From Apodemia mormo (lineage: Eukaryota; Arthropoda; Insecta; Lepidoptera; Riodinidae), in assembly GCA_036924255.1 (NCBI GenBank), contig JAUPFN010000009.1:6411001-6475000 (forward strand): a stretch of 64,000 nucleotides of DNA, given 5' to 3'. The notes beneath the pieces are model-generated. The model did not search any database. It saw nothing but the letters and a program-made list of their open reading frames with translations, and was not told the DNA's origin. Numbering within the stretch: position 1 is the stretch's first letter; each line of letters opens with the position of its first letter. Made by a program: the position numbers and the translations under genes. Shown here one piece after another: positions 1-12,500 of this stretch.

Positions 1-79
1 ATGATATAAAAGAAAGTTAAGCTAAAATCGGCCGTACATCTTACATATAAAGTTCATTTTAGGTTGACCTAATTTTTGT

Positions 80-120
80 AGAACGATATACGTAATGATA
101 ATCATTACGTATATCGTTCT
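80..120. repeat. Perfect palindrome, 20-bp arms, 1-nt centre
   Basis: AGAACGATATACGTAATGAT at 80-99 is exactly complementary to 101-120. Confidence 0.95.
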
Positions 121-176
121 GGAAAGTTCTCTACTCAAATATGACAAACCGAAAAATACGGATAAATCAATACTGC

Positions 177-234
177 CATCTATTGTATAATAGTGAAGCT
201 ATTAAGATTATAGTTTCACTATTGTACAATAGAT
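177..234. repeat. Inverted repeat, 21-bp arms, one mismatch
   Basis: CATCTATTGTATAATAGTGA at 177-196 pairs with 214-234; the single difference is T versus C. Confidence 0.9.
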
Positions 235-429
235 GAGTCTATTTTAAACAGACTACAAAGGGACGTGAATACTCATTTTTTGTCGTAGCAAAATAAAATC
301 GATTATAACGCAGTTTGGTATATTTTTAAATGTTCTGTTTGTGTGTTTCGGATTATTGTAGCTTAAAATGAAATCGACCAATGAAACATTGTTTGCATTA
401 GTATTTTATATGCAATAATGCTTATTTTA

Positions 430-712
430 TGTGTGAGTTTGGCGATCGCGGTCCTTCAAATGTTTGTACTTCCCACTCCCGCTTGTTTTCTGTGTTCCAT
501 GATCGTGACCACTAGGTGGTTGAGTCCCGCAACAGCGTCATGCTTGTCATTATCGTGTTCAAGTTTGGTGGGTAAGGTAGCCGGTAGACTTATGCATTTA
601 GCATTGCCAACCCACCTCACGGATAGCAACGTATCATTATAATCTTTGAGCATCTTTAGGTTTCTCTTTCGCTCAGGAGAGCCATCTCCTTGTTTACTGT
701 CTAACGATATTC
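430..712 (-). repeat. Dispersed repeat family A copy (inverted)
   Basis: Family A runs from AAGATAGCAAACAAGCAGAT to GACCAACACGG in full copies of about 365 bp. This copy is antisense, with GTAGCCGGTAGACTTATGCA, TAGCAACG and a decayed CATCTCCTTGTTTACTGTCT. Confidence 0.7.
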
Positions 713-719
713 AGTGTTA

Positions 720-1229
720 GTGTCATTAATGAGAAACACGTATATGTCGGCGTAGCATCACCGCTTGGATATTCGTCGCTCATAACTTATATTTTATATG
801 TTATATTTGTAATATAAAATAACCACAGCACTTTTAACAATAATTACTTTTATTTTAGAATATTGATACAATCTCTATGAAAGACAACGATAGAATGCTT
901 CCCGCTTATAATAGCTGCCCTTTTATAAACATTTGATATGAAACGTCACCATGACGTCACATCAACACGTGATATGAATTTAGAATAATAATTGTAACTT
1001 AACATTTTAAATACAACTAGAAATCAATTAAATATTACATTTATTTAATTTATTTACAAGTTACTTATTTACCTATAAATTAACCAATTTAAATAACTAC
1101 TTCATTTATACAGATTTTAATTATAGTCACAATTTAAATTAATTTCAGTTTACTTCTTGCAACAAAATTATTCCAGCGCCCATATATACCACATGTAATT
1201 GTGGTATACGTGTTTCTCATTAATGACAC
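720..1229. mobile_element. MITE of about 510 bp with 24-bp terminal inverted repeats
   Basis: The left end GTGTCATTAATGAGAAACAC (720-739) is repeated inverted at 1210-1229, extending through ACGTATA. The interior is AT-rich and non-coding. No clear target duplication was seen. Confidence 0.75.
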
Positions 1230-1267
1230 ATTCGCATTATTTTTTATTACTTCTATATAATTCTCCC

Positions 1268-1380
1268 GCCTAGTAGTCACGATGGTAGTGGCACGTATAG
1301 CCTATTACGACCTGCCTGGAAGAACAGCAGTTGCTCTATTCTTCAAAGGAGCCCGCATCAACACGGTGGGAAAGTAACCT
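1268..1380 (+). repeat. Family A, 3' third
   Basis: CCTAGTAGTCACGATGGTAG to GGAGCCCGCATCAACACGG. Confidence 0.65.
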
Positions 1381-1604
1381 ATAATCGTGTGTAATAATTT
1401 TCATACAATTTATAATCCCAGTTTTTGGGCTTTTAGTGGTTGATTTTTGGAAAAAATGTAGCCTATGCTTAAGTTCGCGCTTGTTTCCTTGTCCAACTTT
1501 CATCAAAATCGGTTTGGTGATTTAGCCGTTAGAGCGAAACTATTGGATACCGAATTGATTATTGTTTTAAATTTATTTTTATTTAAAATCTCCATACCTG
1601 CCTA

Positions 1605-1670
1605 CCACACACACACACACACACACCATGCACGCGCACACACATGCACACACACGCGCACACACACATT
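1605..1670. repeat. (CA)n microsatellite with CG interruptions
   Basis: Alternating CACA with interrupting GCGC and ATG. Confidence 0.9.
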
Positions 1671-2209
1671 TTTACCGCCTATAAACACCAAAAATGACAT
1701 AGGTACGTTGCTATCCATTGAGCTGGGTTGGAAAGTCATGTGCATGGGCGTACCCAGGTTCTGGGCCAGAGGGGGTAAACCACCGACCACACAGCCCATA
1801 GACACCTAATAATAGGCGAATGACTTGTGTCAACACATCTGACTTATAGTTCCGATGTAAATGTGCACGCGCCAATGAGTAGTGATTGGGTAATCAGTGT
1901 CGACCAATCAGATGCTCTGTACATTACTATCATTCACTGTGGCCTTGAGTTAGCCAATTACAGCGTTGCAACCCCACTTCGTCTTACCTCAGCTAGTTGC
2001 CAGAATGCATTCAATACGGAAAATCAAACATTAGCCGTCTATAGGCTGTGTGGTCGGTGGGGTAAACGTAACATTTTAAGACTATATTTTTATCTTATTA
2101 TATTTTTAGACAACAGTAGATAGTTAGTAGGGAAGTAAACAAATTCCAGGAAGAGGGGGAGGGCGGGGGCAGCTGCCCATTCCTGCTCCCCACCTCGGTA
2201 CGCCCATGG

Positions 2210-2340
2210 CCATATGCATAAATTTCCCGGTTACCTTACCCTCCAGACCGAAACATGACAGCAGAAATAGGAAAGGCGGTCGTATTAAAAGCGGTCGAGA
2301 TATCGCAAAACTTTACCTCCTACTTAGTAGTCATGAAGTT
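2210..2340 (+). repeat. Family A, middle fragment
   Basis: GGTTACCTTACCCTCCAGAC to TACTTAGTAGTCATGA. Confidence 0.6.
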
Positions 2341-2659
2341 ACTGAGTTTAGAGAGAGTTAGAGAGACTTAGTTTAAATACTTCGTCAAAACATTCGATCA
2401 ATGCGTTCTAGCATCTACACTTTAGGTACAGGAGACGCGACGTCTCTACGGACGTTGAGATTCTATTTTGATAAAGATAAAAGAAAATCGTCTATTTTTA
2501 TTGGTTTAGGATAAACATAACATTTTAAATAATGATTACGTTCTGGTTTTTAAAGAGAAAACTACTTAAGCCGCGGCTAGCGATTTTTGGTAGAGGAAAA
2601 ACATGGACTCGCGTCATTGAAAAGCGCGAGATGCTCGTGACGTGTTACTCTTCCCCTCC

Positions 2660-2960
2660 CCCTCGCGGTCTAGGTGATAGCCTGTTCAGCTCAGATCATG
2701 AGATCCCAGGTTGGATCCCCGTCTCGGGCAAGTGTTATTGAGGATTTTTCAAGGTTTTTCTCAATAAATCTCAGTAACAACTCGGGATCTGGCGGGGTTT
2801 ATGTGCTACCACTCCCTTGCCTCGGATGAGCACGTAAAGTCGTTGGTCCCAGTTATCGCTAGAAATAATCGATTATCGTTGTCAGGTCGATAAAATACGG
2901 CGAAGGAGATCATTACTCATCTCGCCGACCGACAAACCGGTGAATCGTGGTGAACCGGAA
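2660..2960 (+). repeat. tRNA-derived SINE C, diverged
   Basis: GCGGTCTAGGTGATAGCC (A-box region), CCCAGGTTGGATCCCCGTC (B-box region), then CAAGGTTTTTCTCAATAAAT and GCCTCGGATGAGCACGTAAA. Confidence 0.65.
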
Positions 2961-3419
2961 AATCTATTATCGGTTTACTCGACCTACACCACAAGGGCGT
3001 GATGATTCTTTTTAAAAATTGATGTTTTGTATAAAACTTGTGTATCCAATTTTATATTAATAATTAATTAATTATTAATAAACTATATAAAATGTATTAT
3101 GGCTCTGAGTGCCAATAAATGTGAATGTGGGTCTAATGTTAATAATTTCAATTGACAAATTATGAAATTTAACAAATTCAGACAATAATTGATTTTAAAA
3201 TTTAATAAAATAACACATTTATTTCATTATTTTGAGTTTTCACATAGGTCACCAGTTCTCATGACTGCCTCTTTTATTTTTTACTGGATGAAAATACCTT
3301 TACAACTATAATAAGCTGCATATACATTAAACGCACGCGCATTAATTAAAGTGTAACGGGAGTCTGAGTTCGCGGTCCATTGCTTTGTTAAAAAGATTAT
3401 TAAGTAACAGAAAAATAAC

Positions 3420-3546
3420 CTGCATAGGTTGCAGATGTCTGATCCGCTGTAGCCCTCCAGTTTCGCCGCCAAGTCTTTTAGGTCCACGTCGTCAGCCAAC
3501 ACAACTTCGCGAAGGCAAAGCTTTAGAAGTTTAGCCCTTATTGCTT
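3420..3546 (-). CDS. Katanin p60-like exon 7 (AAA lid)
   Basis: The acceptor is ATCAACAG. The donor GTTATT is weak but retains GT and fits the family exon boundary after NLCR. The exon is 127 nt, phase 1 to 2. It encodes AIRAKLLKLCLREVVLADDV and the lid motif LEGYSGSDICNLC. If the intron were retained, the frame would stop at about 3281. Confidence 0.92.
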
Positions 3547-6500
3547 CTGTTGATACGTAGAAAAAAAAATTATCTTATAGAGTAAGAGTCCGCGTTAGCC
3601 AGATTTTCATCATTTTAATAATATTATTTCATAATACTTTTAATTTAAATAAAATTATATATGTATTAATAAATTGAAAATATGCAATATGTCTCTCCTA
3701 AGGATAATTTACAGTAGCCATTTTAACATTTGAGTTTCCACGTGTCAGTTATGTGTGGACCTTAAAAACTGTTTGGGTTTTGAGGTAAAATGTTCTGATT
3801 ACTCTTTTAGTAACATAATACAGAAAATATTGCTTTTAAGTACATATATTTTGACGAAAGTAAAGTTATATTTTATGAAATTTTAGGGATTTCTGATAGG
3901 GGGTTGAAACCGTATTCGGCAATGGATGGTGTCAATTCTAATACCATACCAAAGAAAATATCAAAAACCTCACCTTTATACTTTAACAAAATTAAAGTAT
4001 CATTTTGCACACTTTTGTTATCTGTTAGCTGCCAAAGTAACCATTGTCCCAGATCGTTCTTACTTGGTTTAGGGACTACGCGCTGGTTTTATCAGAAACT
4101 TAAGTTATTTTAAAATTATGAAAATATGGCCAAAGTGGACTCTTAGGATATTAGTTACCATTGAATAAAAATTAAAAAAAAAAACATTAGAAACAAAACG
4201 AAAAACTTATTGCAAAAGATGTAGGCAACCGATAAATCTAGCATAACAGTACATTGCTTCAATGTTCGTTGAGTGAGTTACGGTTAGCCATTCATAGGCT
4301 CAGCGTTCTAAAAAAGGTTGAAGTGGAAATATCTGTAACGCAAGTAATTTTATTTTTTTAAGTTGACGTAGCATTAATAACTATGTATATCTTGGATATG
4401 CTTTTAGCAGATATGAAAAGTATACCACTGGTATAGAAAGAAGAGTGTGTGCAGGGGACACAGAGAATGGAGTGTCAGAGAATTTTTAAAAGCAGTCAGG
4501 ATGTAAGTCTTTTTCTGCATGAATCTATTACCTATGTATACTCTATTATGCATAAATAAATGCTATTGTAAGCAAGCGAGAATGGAATGTAACGTTAAGA
4601 GCACGAAAAAGAATCAAGGTAGTCGTAACGAGGTTTCTACTGGAAATATGTGGTATAACAGTTCCGGATCTAGTTCGTTATATTGAAATTGAAGAGAGTT
4701 TGAGACTAAATGAAAATGTTGATGTAAAAATGAGATAGAAGATGTTTCATTGATCTAAATCAATGTCTAAACATGTAAGAAAAGCAGATTGAAGGTTTAC
4801 AATACAAAATCACAACACACATATGAAACTTGTTTTTTGATGTGAAACCAAAACGGACATACCATGAAATATCTAATCGGATTATGTGCGAAGGTGGTGT
4901 GGGGAGTCTTCGTAACCGGCGTGTTTGTATGATTGGATTCATGATTGTGGATTTTGGATGATGGATATTTCAATGGCTCATGAATGTGGAGGAAGCCAGG
5001 TAAATCTAGGGATATTTACCTTCCTTCGTAATATATTACATTTGGCTGTCTCTACCTGTTCCATTAGAGAGCTAGCATTTAAGGTATGTATGTATGGTAT
5101 AGGAAAATATATAAGTAATAGGTTACGGGCGAAGGAAGAAAGTTACTAATACATATGACATCAACAGATAAATACCTTCAGGCAGACCAACGTACACCCT
5201 CTTCTCAAAACGCCGTCTAAAGGCTTCGTCGATGTCCCAGGGATGATTGGTTGCTGCCAATACCATGATTACTTTATCTTGGTTACTGAAAAATTAAAAA
5301 TCGTTCAAGAGTACAAAAACAACGAAAGGTTTTGAATGTTTACACGATTTAAGGATTTAAGGTGTTTAACCAAAATAAACAAATTTTGCTCTTTACCAAG
5401 CTTAACATAATAAATGGCAACATTAGCAATTTTGTCTTTAAATGGTTTTTTATATCGTAACAAACAAGCAGATGGCTATTCTAATCTCCGGAAAGAGACA
5501 ACAATACCGTCTATACACACTAAAGGTATAGATACTGAATTGCTATCCATATATCGGGATGGTTATGCTTGTACTTGCATAAGTTTACTGGTTGCCTTAC
5601 CTTCCAAACCGAACATGACAGTGACATGGCACAAGCATTGACGCTATTGCGGCAGGAATACGTACCAAAAACCTGGGCGAATCGTTGCAGACTCTACCAC
5701 ATAGTAGTCACAATGTTATTAAAACGTAGGGGCTCCGGCCCAACATAAGTTTTAAAAACAAATTGATAAAAGTATGAATAAATATTAATACAACGATGAT
5801 TATTAATTTTTTAAGATCGTCCTTACGATCTTAAAAATTGTACTGTTGCGTCGATGATCTAACTTGAATTTTAAAGTGAAAATTTGATGAAACGGAAATG
5901 CATGACAGAGAAACAAACACAAATTTATACCCTATTAAGGTGCCTCCGCCGCGCTGTCTGTGTGTCTTTCACAGTAATGTATTTTTTGTACGGTAACAAA
6001 TAAATATTTTCTATGATTTTCATAAAATAATTTTAAATTATTCATTAAAATAAGTGTGTCTTTCACAGTAATGTATTTTTTGTGCGGTAACAAGTAGATA
6101 TGATTTTCATAAAATAATTTTAATTTGTTCATTAAAATAAGCTACAATTTGTGTTTGATTTTTAGTTTAATTATGGAGTTGACTGTCAACTTAATTGGGA
6201 CCCTAGTTTTTTTGCCCCAGGGCCTTTGGTTACCTAGCTACGCCGCTATGTATGATAAGCACTGATGCTCATTTTTCTGGGTTCCATTATTTTCCCCATG
6301 TTCTTTCGAGCCCTCTATGAAGAATGGCCTGCCATGTTGCCAGGCAGTACGTAAAAGGCGGATGATTAGCTTTACACATTATTACGATCGTGACCACTTG
6401 GTATAGAGTTTCGCAACGTCTTACCCGGGTGTTTGGTACCACTGCCGCAGCTGTTCCTGCTGCTATAGCGTCAATGCTTATCATTGTCGTGTTCCCGTTT

Positions 6501-9500
6501 GGAGTATAAGGTAGCCGATGAACTTATGTATGTGGCATTGTCATTCCGCCACACTGATAGCAACGCACCGTGGACATCTTTGGTGTCCATAGGCTATACT
6601 TTCTCTTTCCATCAGGAGGCTCATCAACTTGTTTGCTAACTAATGATTTTTTTTATATATATAAAAGCCTATATATAAAAAAAAGACAGCGGTCCTAGTG
6701 TTACTATAACAACATCTTAAAGCGGACTTAGTTTTCTTATGAATGAATTAATAATACTCGAGTATAATAATAGTTGTATCGATTACAAGTATAATGTGTA
6801 ATTGGGTATAAATTTAAGCGTTTTAAGCTCAAGCAATCAGCGATATAATAGTTTCCATTACTCACAAAGCAGCAGCCAACCCGTCCATCTGTATGAGGAG
6901 CTCCGCCTTGAACCTCCTGGACGCCTCGTGCTCGGAGTCCGCGCCTCGCACCGCGCACAACGAGTCTACTTCATCCAGGAATATTGTACTAGGTGCGTAA
7001 AACGCTGCCTGCAAACACATATGGGTTTTTGAAACACTTCCAAAAAAAACTTACTTTCTGAACGTATAAACCCATATATTATTAATAGCATACATATCTT
7101 CAAACTAAATCTGACATGGAGTATACGCAGAGAACCGACTGCTATACATTACGACCCAAGGAGGCCTGCTTAGGCCACATTCATACTCTACTATACTCTT
7201 CGTTCAATACTTTTGCTCCGTGTTGTTCCGAGCCCCGTTTGAGGAATAGACCATCGGTCATCTACTAATTCGTAAATGGCGAACGATTGGCTATACCAGT
7301 CACTACCATCATAACTATTAGATGGTAGAGTTCCGCAACATCTCGCTCGAATATTTGGTACCACCGCCTTGCCTATTCCCGCCACAATAGCGTCAGTGCT
7401 TGTCATTGTCGTGTTCCAGTTTTGAGGTAAACGTAGCTGGTAGACTTAGAATCTGGAAGTCCCATCCCGTCACATGCATAACAACATAACTTTAACATCT
7501 TTGAACTCTATAGGCAATTGTTTCTCTTCATCGGGAGAGCCATCTGCTTGTATGTTATCTAATGACATTTAAAAAAATCGAACTGGTTCTGCTTCATAAT
7601 TTCGATACAACTCGGATGACTCTCGACCAATGGTACTGTAATACCTTTATGGTGTTACATATACACTGGCAGCTTTGTCTACTTTTAAACGTAGAACTGT
7701 CTAGTTTTTATATGAAAAATGTAATAGAATAAGGGTGTTCGAATTGATCTGGTCGAGAGAAGACATATCCCCGAAAAATAAATGAAGATATAAAACAATG
7801 TCGTATTATTGGAAGTCCTAAAAATCCCGTCGTTCCTCGGGTCCTCGAGCAGCCAAGCGAGTTAAAGAAAAACCCCCGGGAAAAAGGCGGTACAATTGGT
7901 GGAGTAACACGGCCGGCCGATATATCGCCGGACGAGTGTTACAGTACACCAGTCCTTTTGGGTATACTGCCATAAGTCTAGGTTCGATCTCACAGGAGAC
8001 ACCCTTATGGCTCAAAGGCATTTAACTAATACTCTAGATGGGTGCATTTCGCTCGCGCAAAATATCCGGTGGTACAGTAACGATCAGACAGATCAACTGC
8101 CTAACCTAAGTAAATTAAAAAAAATTGGATAGTCCAAAGATGTACGCCTCAAATATTCGCTTCATTCCAAAAAATAATTAAACAAGACTGAATTAGATAG
8201 CTATTTTCAATAGGAAACTTTAGGTAATTTTCGTTGACAATGGTATATGTTCAACATACATGTAAGATGCACAATAGGACGGGCCCAATCAGGCTGGGGC
8301 GAAACGAAAAATCGCAACGAAAAATGATAGCATAGCACATTACGGGCAGCAGCGGGGCAAAGCGGGCCGCATCACTATACAGCGCATTTTGTATTCTTTC
8401 CAAATGTTATTCTCCTCCGTTTATTTTTTTATTTATTTATTTAATATGATGCACAGACAGTTACTGACAAAACATTACAAAATATTATAATTACATCAGT
8501 GTATATAAACCAATCACTTAACCAAAATATGGCATACAATTTAGGATAGTAGTGCTCCTCTTTAATTATACTAATTTTTATACTATGAAGTTAAAGAGAT
8601 AAAAATAATAAAAAGATAAAATAAAAAAGTAGATGAAGTAATAAAAAAAATGTAAGCAAAAACAAAACTTGGTTAATTATTCTATGCCATTAGAAACAAA
8701 ACATTTCTTCACTTGCCTCAACTTCACTTGCTTCACGTTGTTCATCATATAGTGGATTTGGCAAAGCATATAGCCTTGAACTAAAATTATTATGTTTTTT
8801 TCCACAATTATTATGTAATTATTATTATTACATAATAATTATATTATATAAATTTATTATGTAATTATTTTTCCACAATTATGTGATTTTATAAATTAAC
8901 CATTACTCACGACTACATTCGTGTTATCGAAAATCATTACTTCCTTTTGCTCACTCTGGTTATGCCCTATAACCTCCTCTATCTTTCAGAGAAAGTTTCA
9001 CCAAAATTAGTCCAGCCGCTCCAGAGATTCATTCGTACAAACAGAACGACAGACAGACAACAAAAATTTTAAAAACATGCCTCTTCACTTCTTTATACAA
9101 CTCACATTAAATAAGTCGATGTAGGTACAATAGACAGCATTGAGGTCATTATAAAACTTACCATATCAAAAAGAAGCCGGACAAGTTTTTCCGAGTCTCC
9201 GCGGTATTTGGATGTAAGTGTTGCGGAAGATACGTTGAAGAAGGTGGTCCTGCATTCTGTCGCCACAGCCCTGGCCAGTAACGTCTTGCCCGTCCCCGGG
9301 GGCCCCGTTAGAAGCACACCTTTCCAAGGTCGACGGATACCCTTGAATTATAATAATCAATCAACGTTGGCATACATTCAAATTTAGTATGGTAATTTAC
9401 GTAAGAACAATATTTCACTTTGCACGAATAGCGTCTATTACATCATAATTACACCTTTAGTAACTTAATTACCGACTACTCTTGATTTCATTCGTGGTTC

Positions 9501-12500
9501 TTATTCATTACCACCTTATGTTCAGTCGGGAAAAAGCAGCCTAGTTAGTAAGTAATGTTGTCAATATTTTACACACTCATATTTAAAATGAGTATATGCG
9601 GTCATCAATTTCTAAACTGTTATGTCAAGATAAAGATAAAGTGTTAATTTTTACTTATTATTAAAATATCTAATGAAATATTAAGATTTGTTAATTATTT
9701 AACATATTTAAAATTAATATGATTTTTGAGCTGAAATTAAGTCAACTATTTGATTAAGGTAATAATTAAGTAAATAAACTATTAGAATAAAATATTATAA
9801 TAGGCCTGACAGATATGTTTCCAGGCATTCGTGTTTGTGAAAATGAGAAGTGAAGTGTCGTAACATAAAATAAAGTGTCATCAGTCATGTGTTTTGTATT
9901 AAATGTATTTAATTTAATATAATATTTAATTAATATAATTCAATATTCCGTCAGTTGTTGTTTAAATTAATAAATCTTTTACCCTTTTACCAAGTGGAGC
10001 GAACAGTAAGTTAGTAATCCTGGATAGTAAATCTTTCTAATCGTAAAAAAAAGTTAAAACCAGTCCAGTATTTTTTCACATTCATCACTACATAGCATAA
10101 AACAAAGTCGCTTTCTTGTCTGTCTATATGTATGCTTAAATCTTTAAAACTATGCAACCGATTTTGATGCGGTTTTGTTTAATAGATAGATTGATTCTTG
10201 AGGAAGGTTTTAATATATAAACCTTTCCAATATTCCCTCGGAAACAAAAGCTACGCGGGTGAAACCGCGAGCGGTCGCTAGTTCGTTATAAACACAAGAA
10301 TACAAATGTTTTCTTTTTATACGAGAACTATTAAAATACGAGTATATTGAGGTTGAGAGAAAAAAAAGCGGTCTAAAAAAGAAAAAAGCAAGCTCTGTTG
10401 GTTCGGACAAATTGTTCGGACAAACGCAAATAAAAGATTATAAACTGTTTTCCTTTAAAGATGTATAAATATCACCACGCCACCTTTACGAAAAAAAGCC
10501 ACAACGTCAATAGATTCACTACGAACAATTCACCACCACTCACCAACTTGTCGGCGAGATAGATGGTGATCTCCATGCCATGTTTGCACTTTAACACCAT
10601 ATTTTATATTTTTTATATTTTATAAAAATATGCATAAGTTATTATGCAAGGACAAGGACCGTCCAATTTCAATCGGTGAAATCTGATTTTAAAAAGTGTT
10701 TCATATTTTTGTTACTACCGAAAGTAACGAAACGACAGGTGGTAATCAAACTTGAATCTATAATAAGTCTCCTTTGACCCATTTACTCGTAATCACACAG
10801 GTGTTTAGAAATAATGTGAAATGCCAAGTAAGGACCGCAATCTCACACGCGAATCGTTACTTTTAACTAGGGTAAGGCTGTGGGCAAGGCAATCAAATAA
10901 AAACCTTTTTTATGTTAAAACATTCATTTGCCAGAACATTTGAATCAAGACATTAGAGTTCCCAACCGTCCTGTTTTCATAGGACAAGTCCTGGATCGTT
11001 TTAAGCAGAGTGCTGGCTTTCATATTTTATATTTTAATTACTTTGTTTTACTTAAGATATGTAATTGTTTTCAAATACAATAAAATATGATTTAAAAAGC
11101 GTGTTTTTTATTATAACTTGAATTTCGTTTTCACTATGTAATTTAAATATTGCTATTGTAGGTTTTACTGCGTCCTGCTTTTATCTGGATTGTTCTAGTT
11201 ATTTTAAATCCTAGCTTTTGAAAAAAGGGTTAGTTTACATAAACCAAAACTAATTAAGTAGTCATTCAGACAGGTACTGTCTTACAATTGCAAATTACAA
11301 AGTTTCAATTGCTACAAATATTTTTTAATCACACGTTAGCAAAGAAGCAGATAGGTTTCTTCTGTAAATAATGCAAGTCTATCTGTGTTACGGAATTGTA
11401 AGATCATGATAAAGTACTGATAATAAGCGGCATGGCTCACAGAGATCACCTTCAAAATATCCACGGATATTTTCCAAAAATCGCAACTATATAAAACGTT
11501 TTATTTTCCAAATAAAACGTTTTATATAGTATTTTATTTCGATATATTTATAACAATTTTGTATTTGTCGTAGTTATTTTCCTTTGATGCACGTACAAAA
11601 TCGAGGTATAACAATTTTAACATCTACGAGTTTCTACTTATTACCATTATTTTGGTTAAAAGGTTTTCACCGATTTGTCACTACTACAAATTTTATGGCG
11701 TAAGCTAAATCTATATTGTATATTGCAAGAGGTAAGCAGATCTATTATTATAATAGTGTACCTACAATTACTCAACAATATTAAGTTCTAAATCGGGGAC
11801 ATATATTTAGGCAAGAAACTTATTTCTAAAAAATAGAAAAATGATCCGGGATTCATACATACCGAAGCTGATATCGTTGCATAATTAATCGAAAAATTTA
11901 TTATAAAAACAAAAATCCTAACTGCGACACGATCCGAAAAAAAAATATATAGCCTATGTCGCTCTCACAAATAAGACGAATCGAGAGACAAATCTCAAGC
12001 TAAAATCCATGTAACAGTCAAATGAAATATACATACATGTGAAAAATAAAGCCTCTTTAAAAATCGTGGCTTTATTTCTTTACTTTATCACCCGTTTATA
12101 AATTCACTTATCTATACTATACGTGTACTATACGTTTTTAAAATTTTTGTCTGTTTGTATGTTGTCCAGGGTAAACTCAAAAAGTACTGCATGGATTTAC
12201 TTCAAATTTTGCATGAATATTATTAACAGGTCGGGTCAACATAATATAGGTTACATATTACCACGCTATCACCTAGTAACGAGGGAGGAGCTGCGCGGAG
12301 TAAATGAAGTCCGCACGGACGAAGTCGGGGGCAACAGCTATATAATAGTCACACGGACAACTTCAATTGCAGAGAATTTATTTGGAGCGTGACATATAAA
12401 TTACCTACATTTGATGTCCATGCCGTATGCTCAAACACAATCGACAATTACCTACTGTGAAATAGTATGGCGCATCTACAGTAGGTATATAATATGATCA

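Larger units (their letters stand above)
9342..12113. other. Katanin intron 3, mostly unassigned
   Basis: Apart from the Helitron-like end at 10110-10285 and the palindrome at 11486-11530, this is AT-rich sequence with no gene recognised. Confidence 0.5.

Noticed and set aside
1602..1809. His/Thr-rich and Cys/Val-rich ORFs
   Set aside because: Translation of the (CA)n microsatellite and a flanking repeat.
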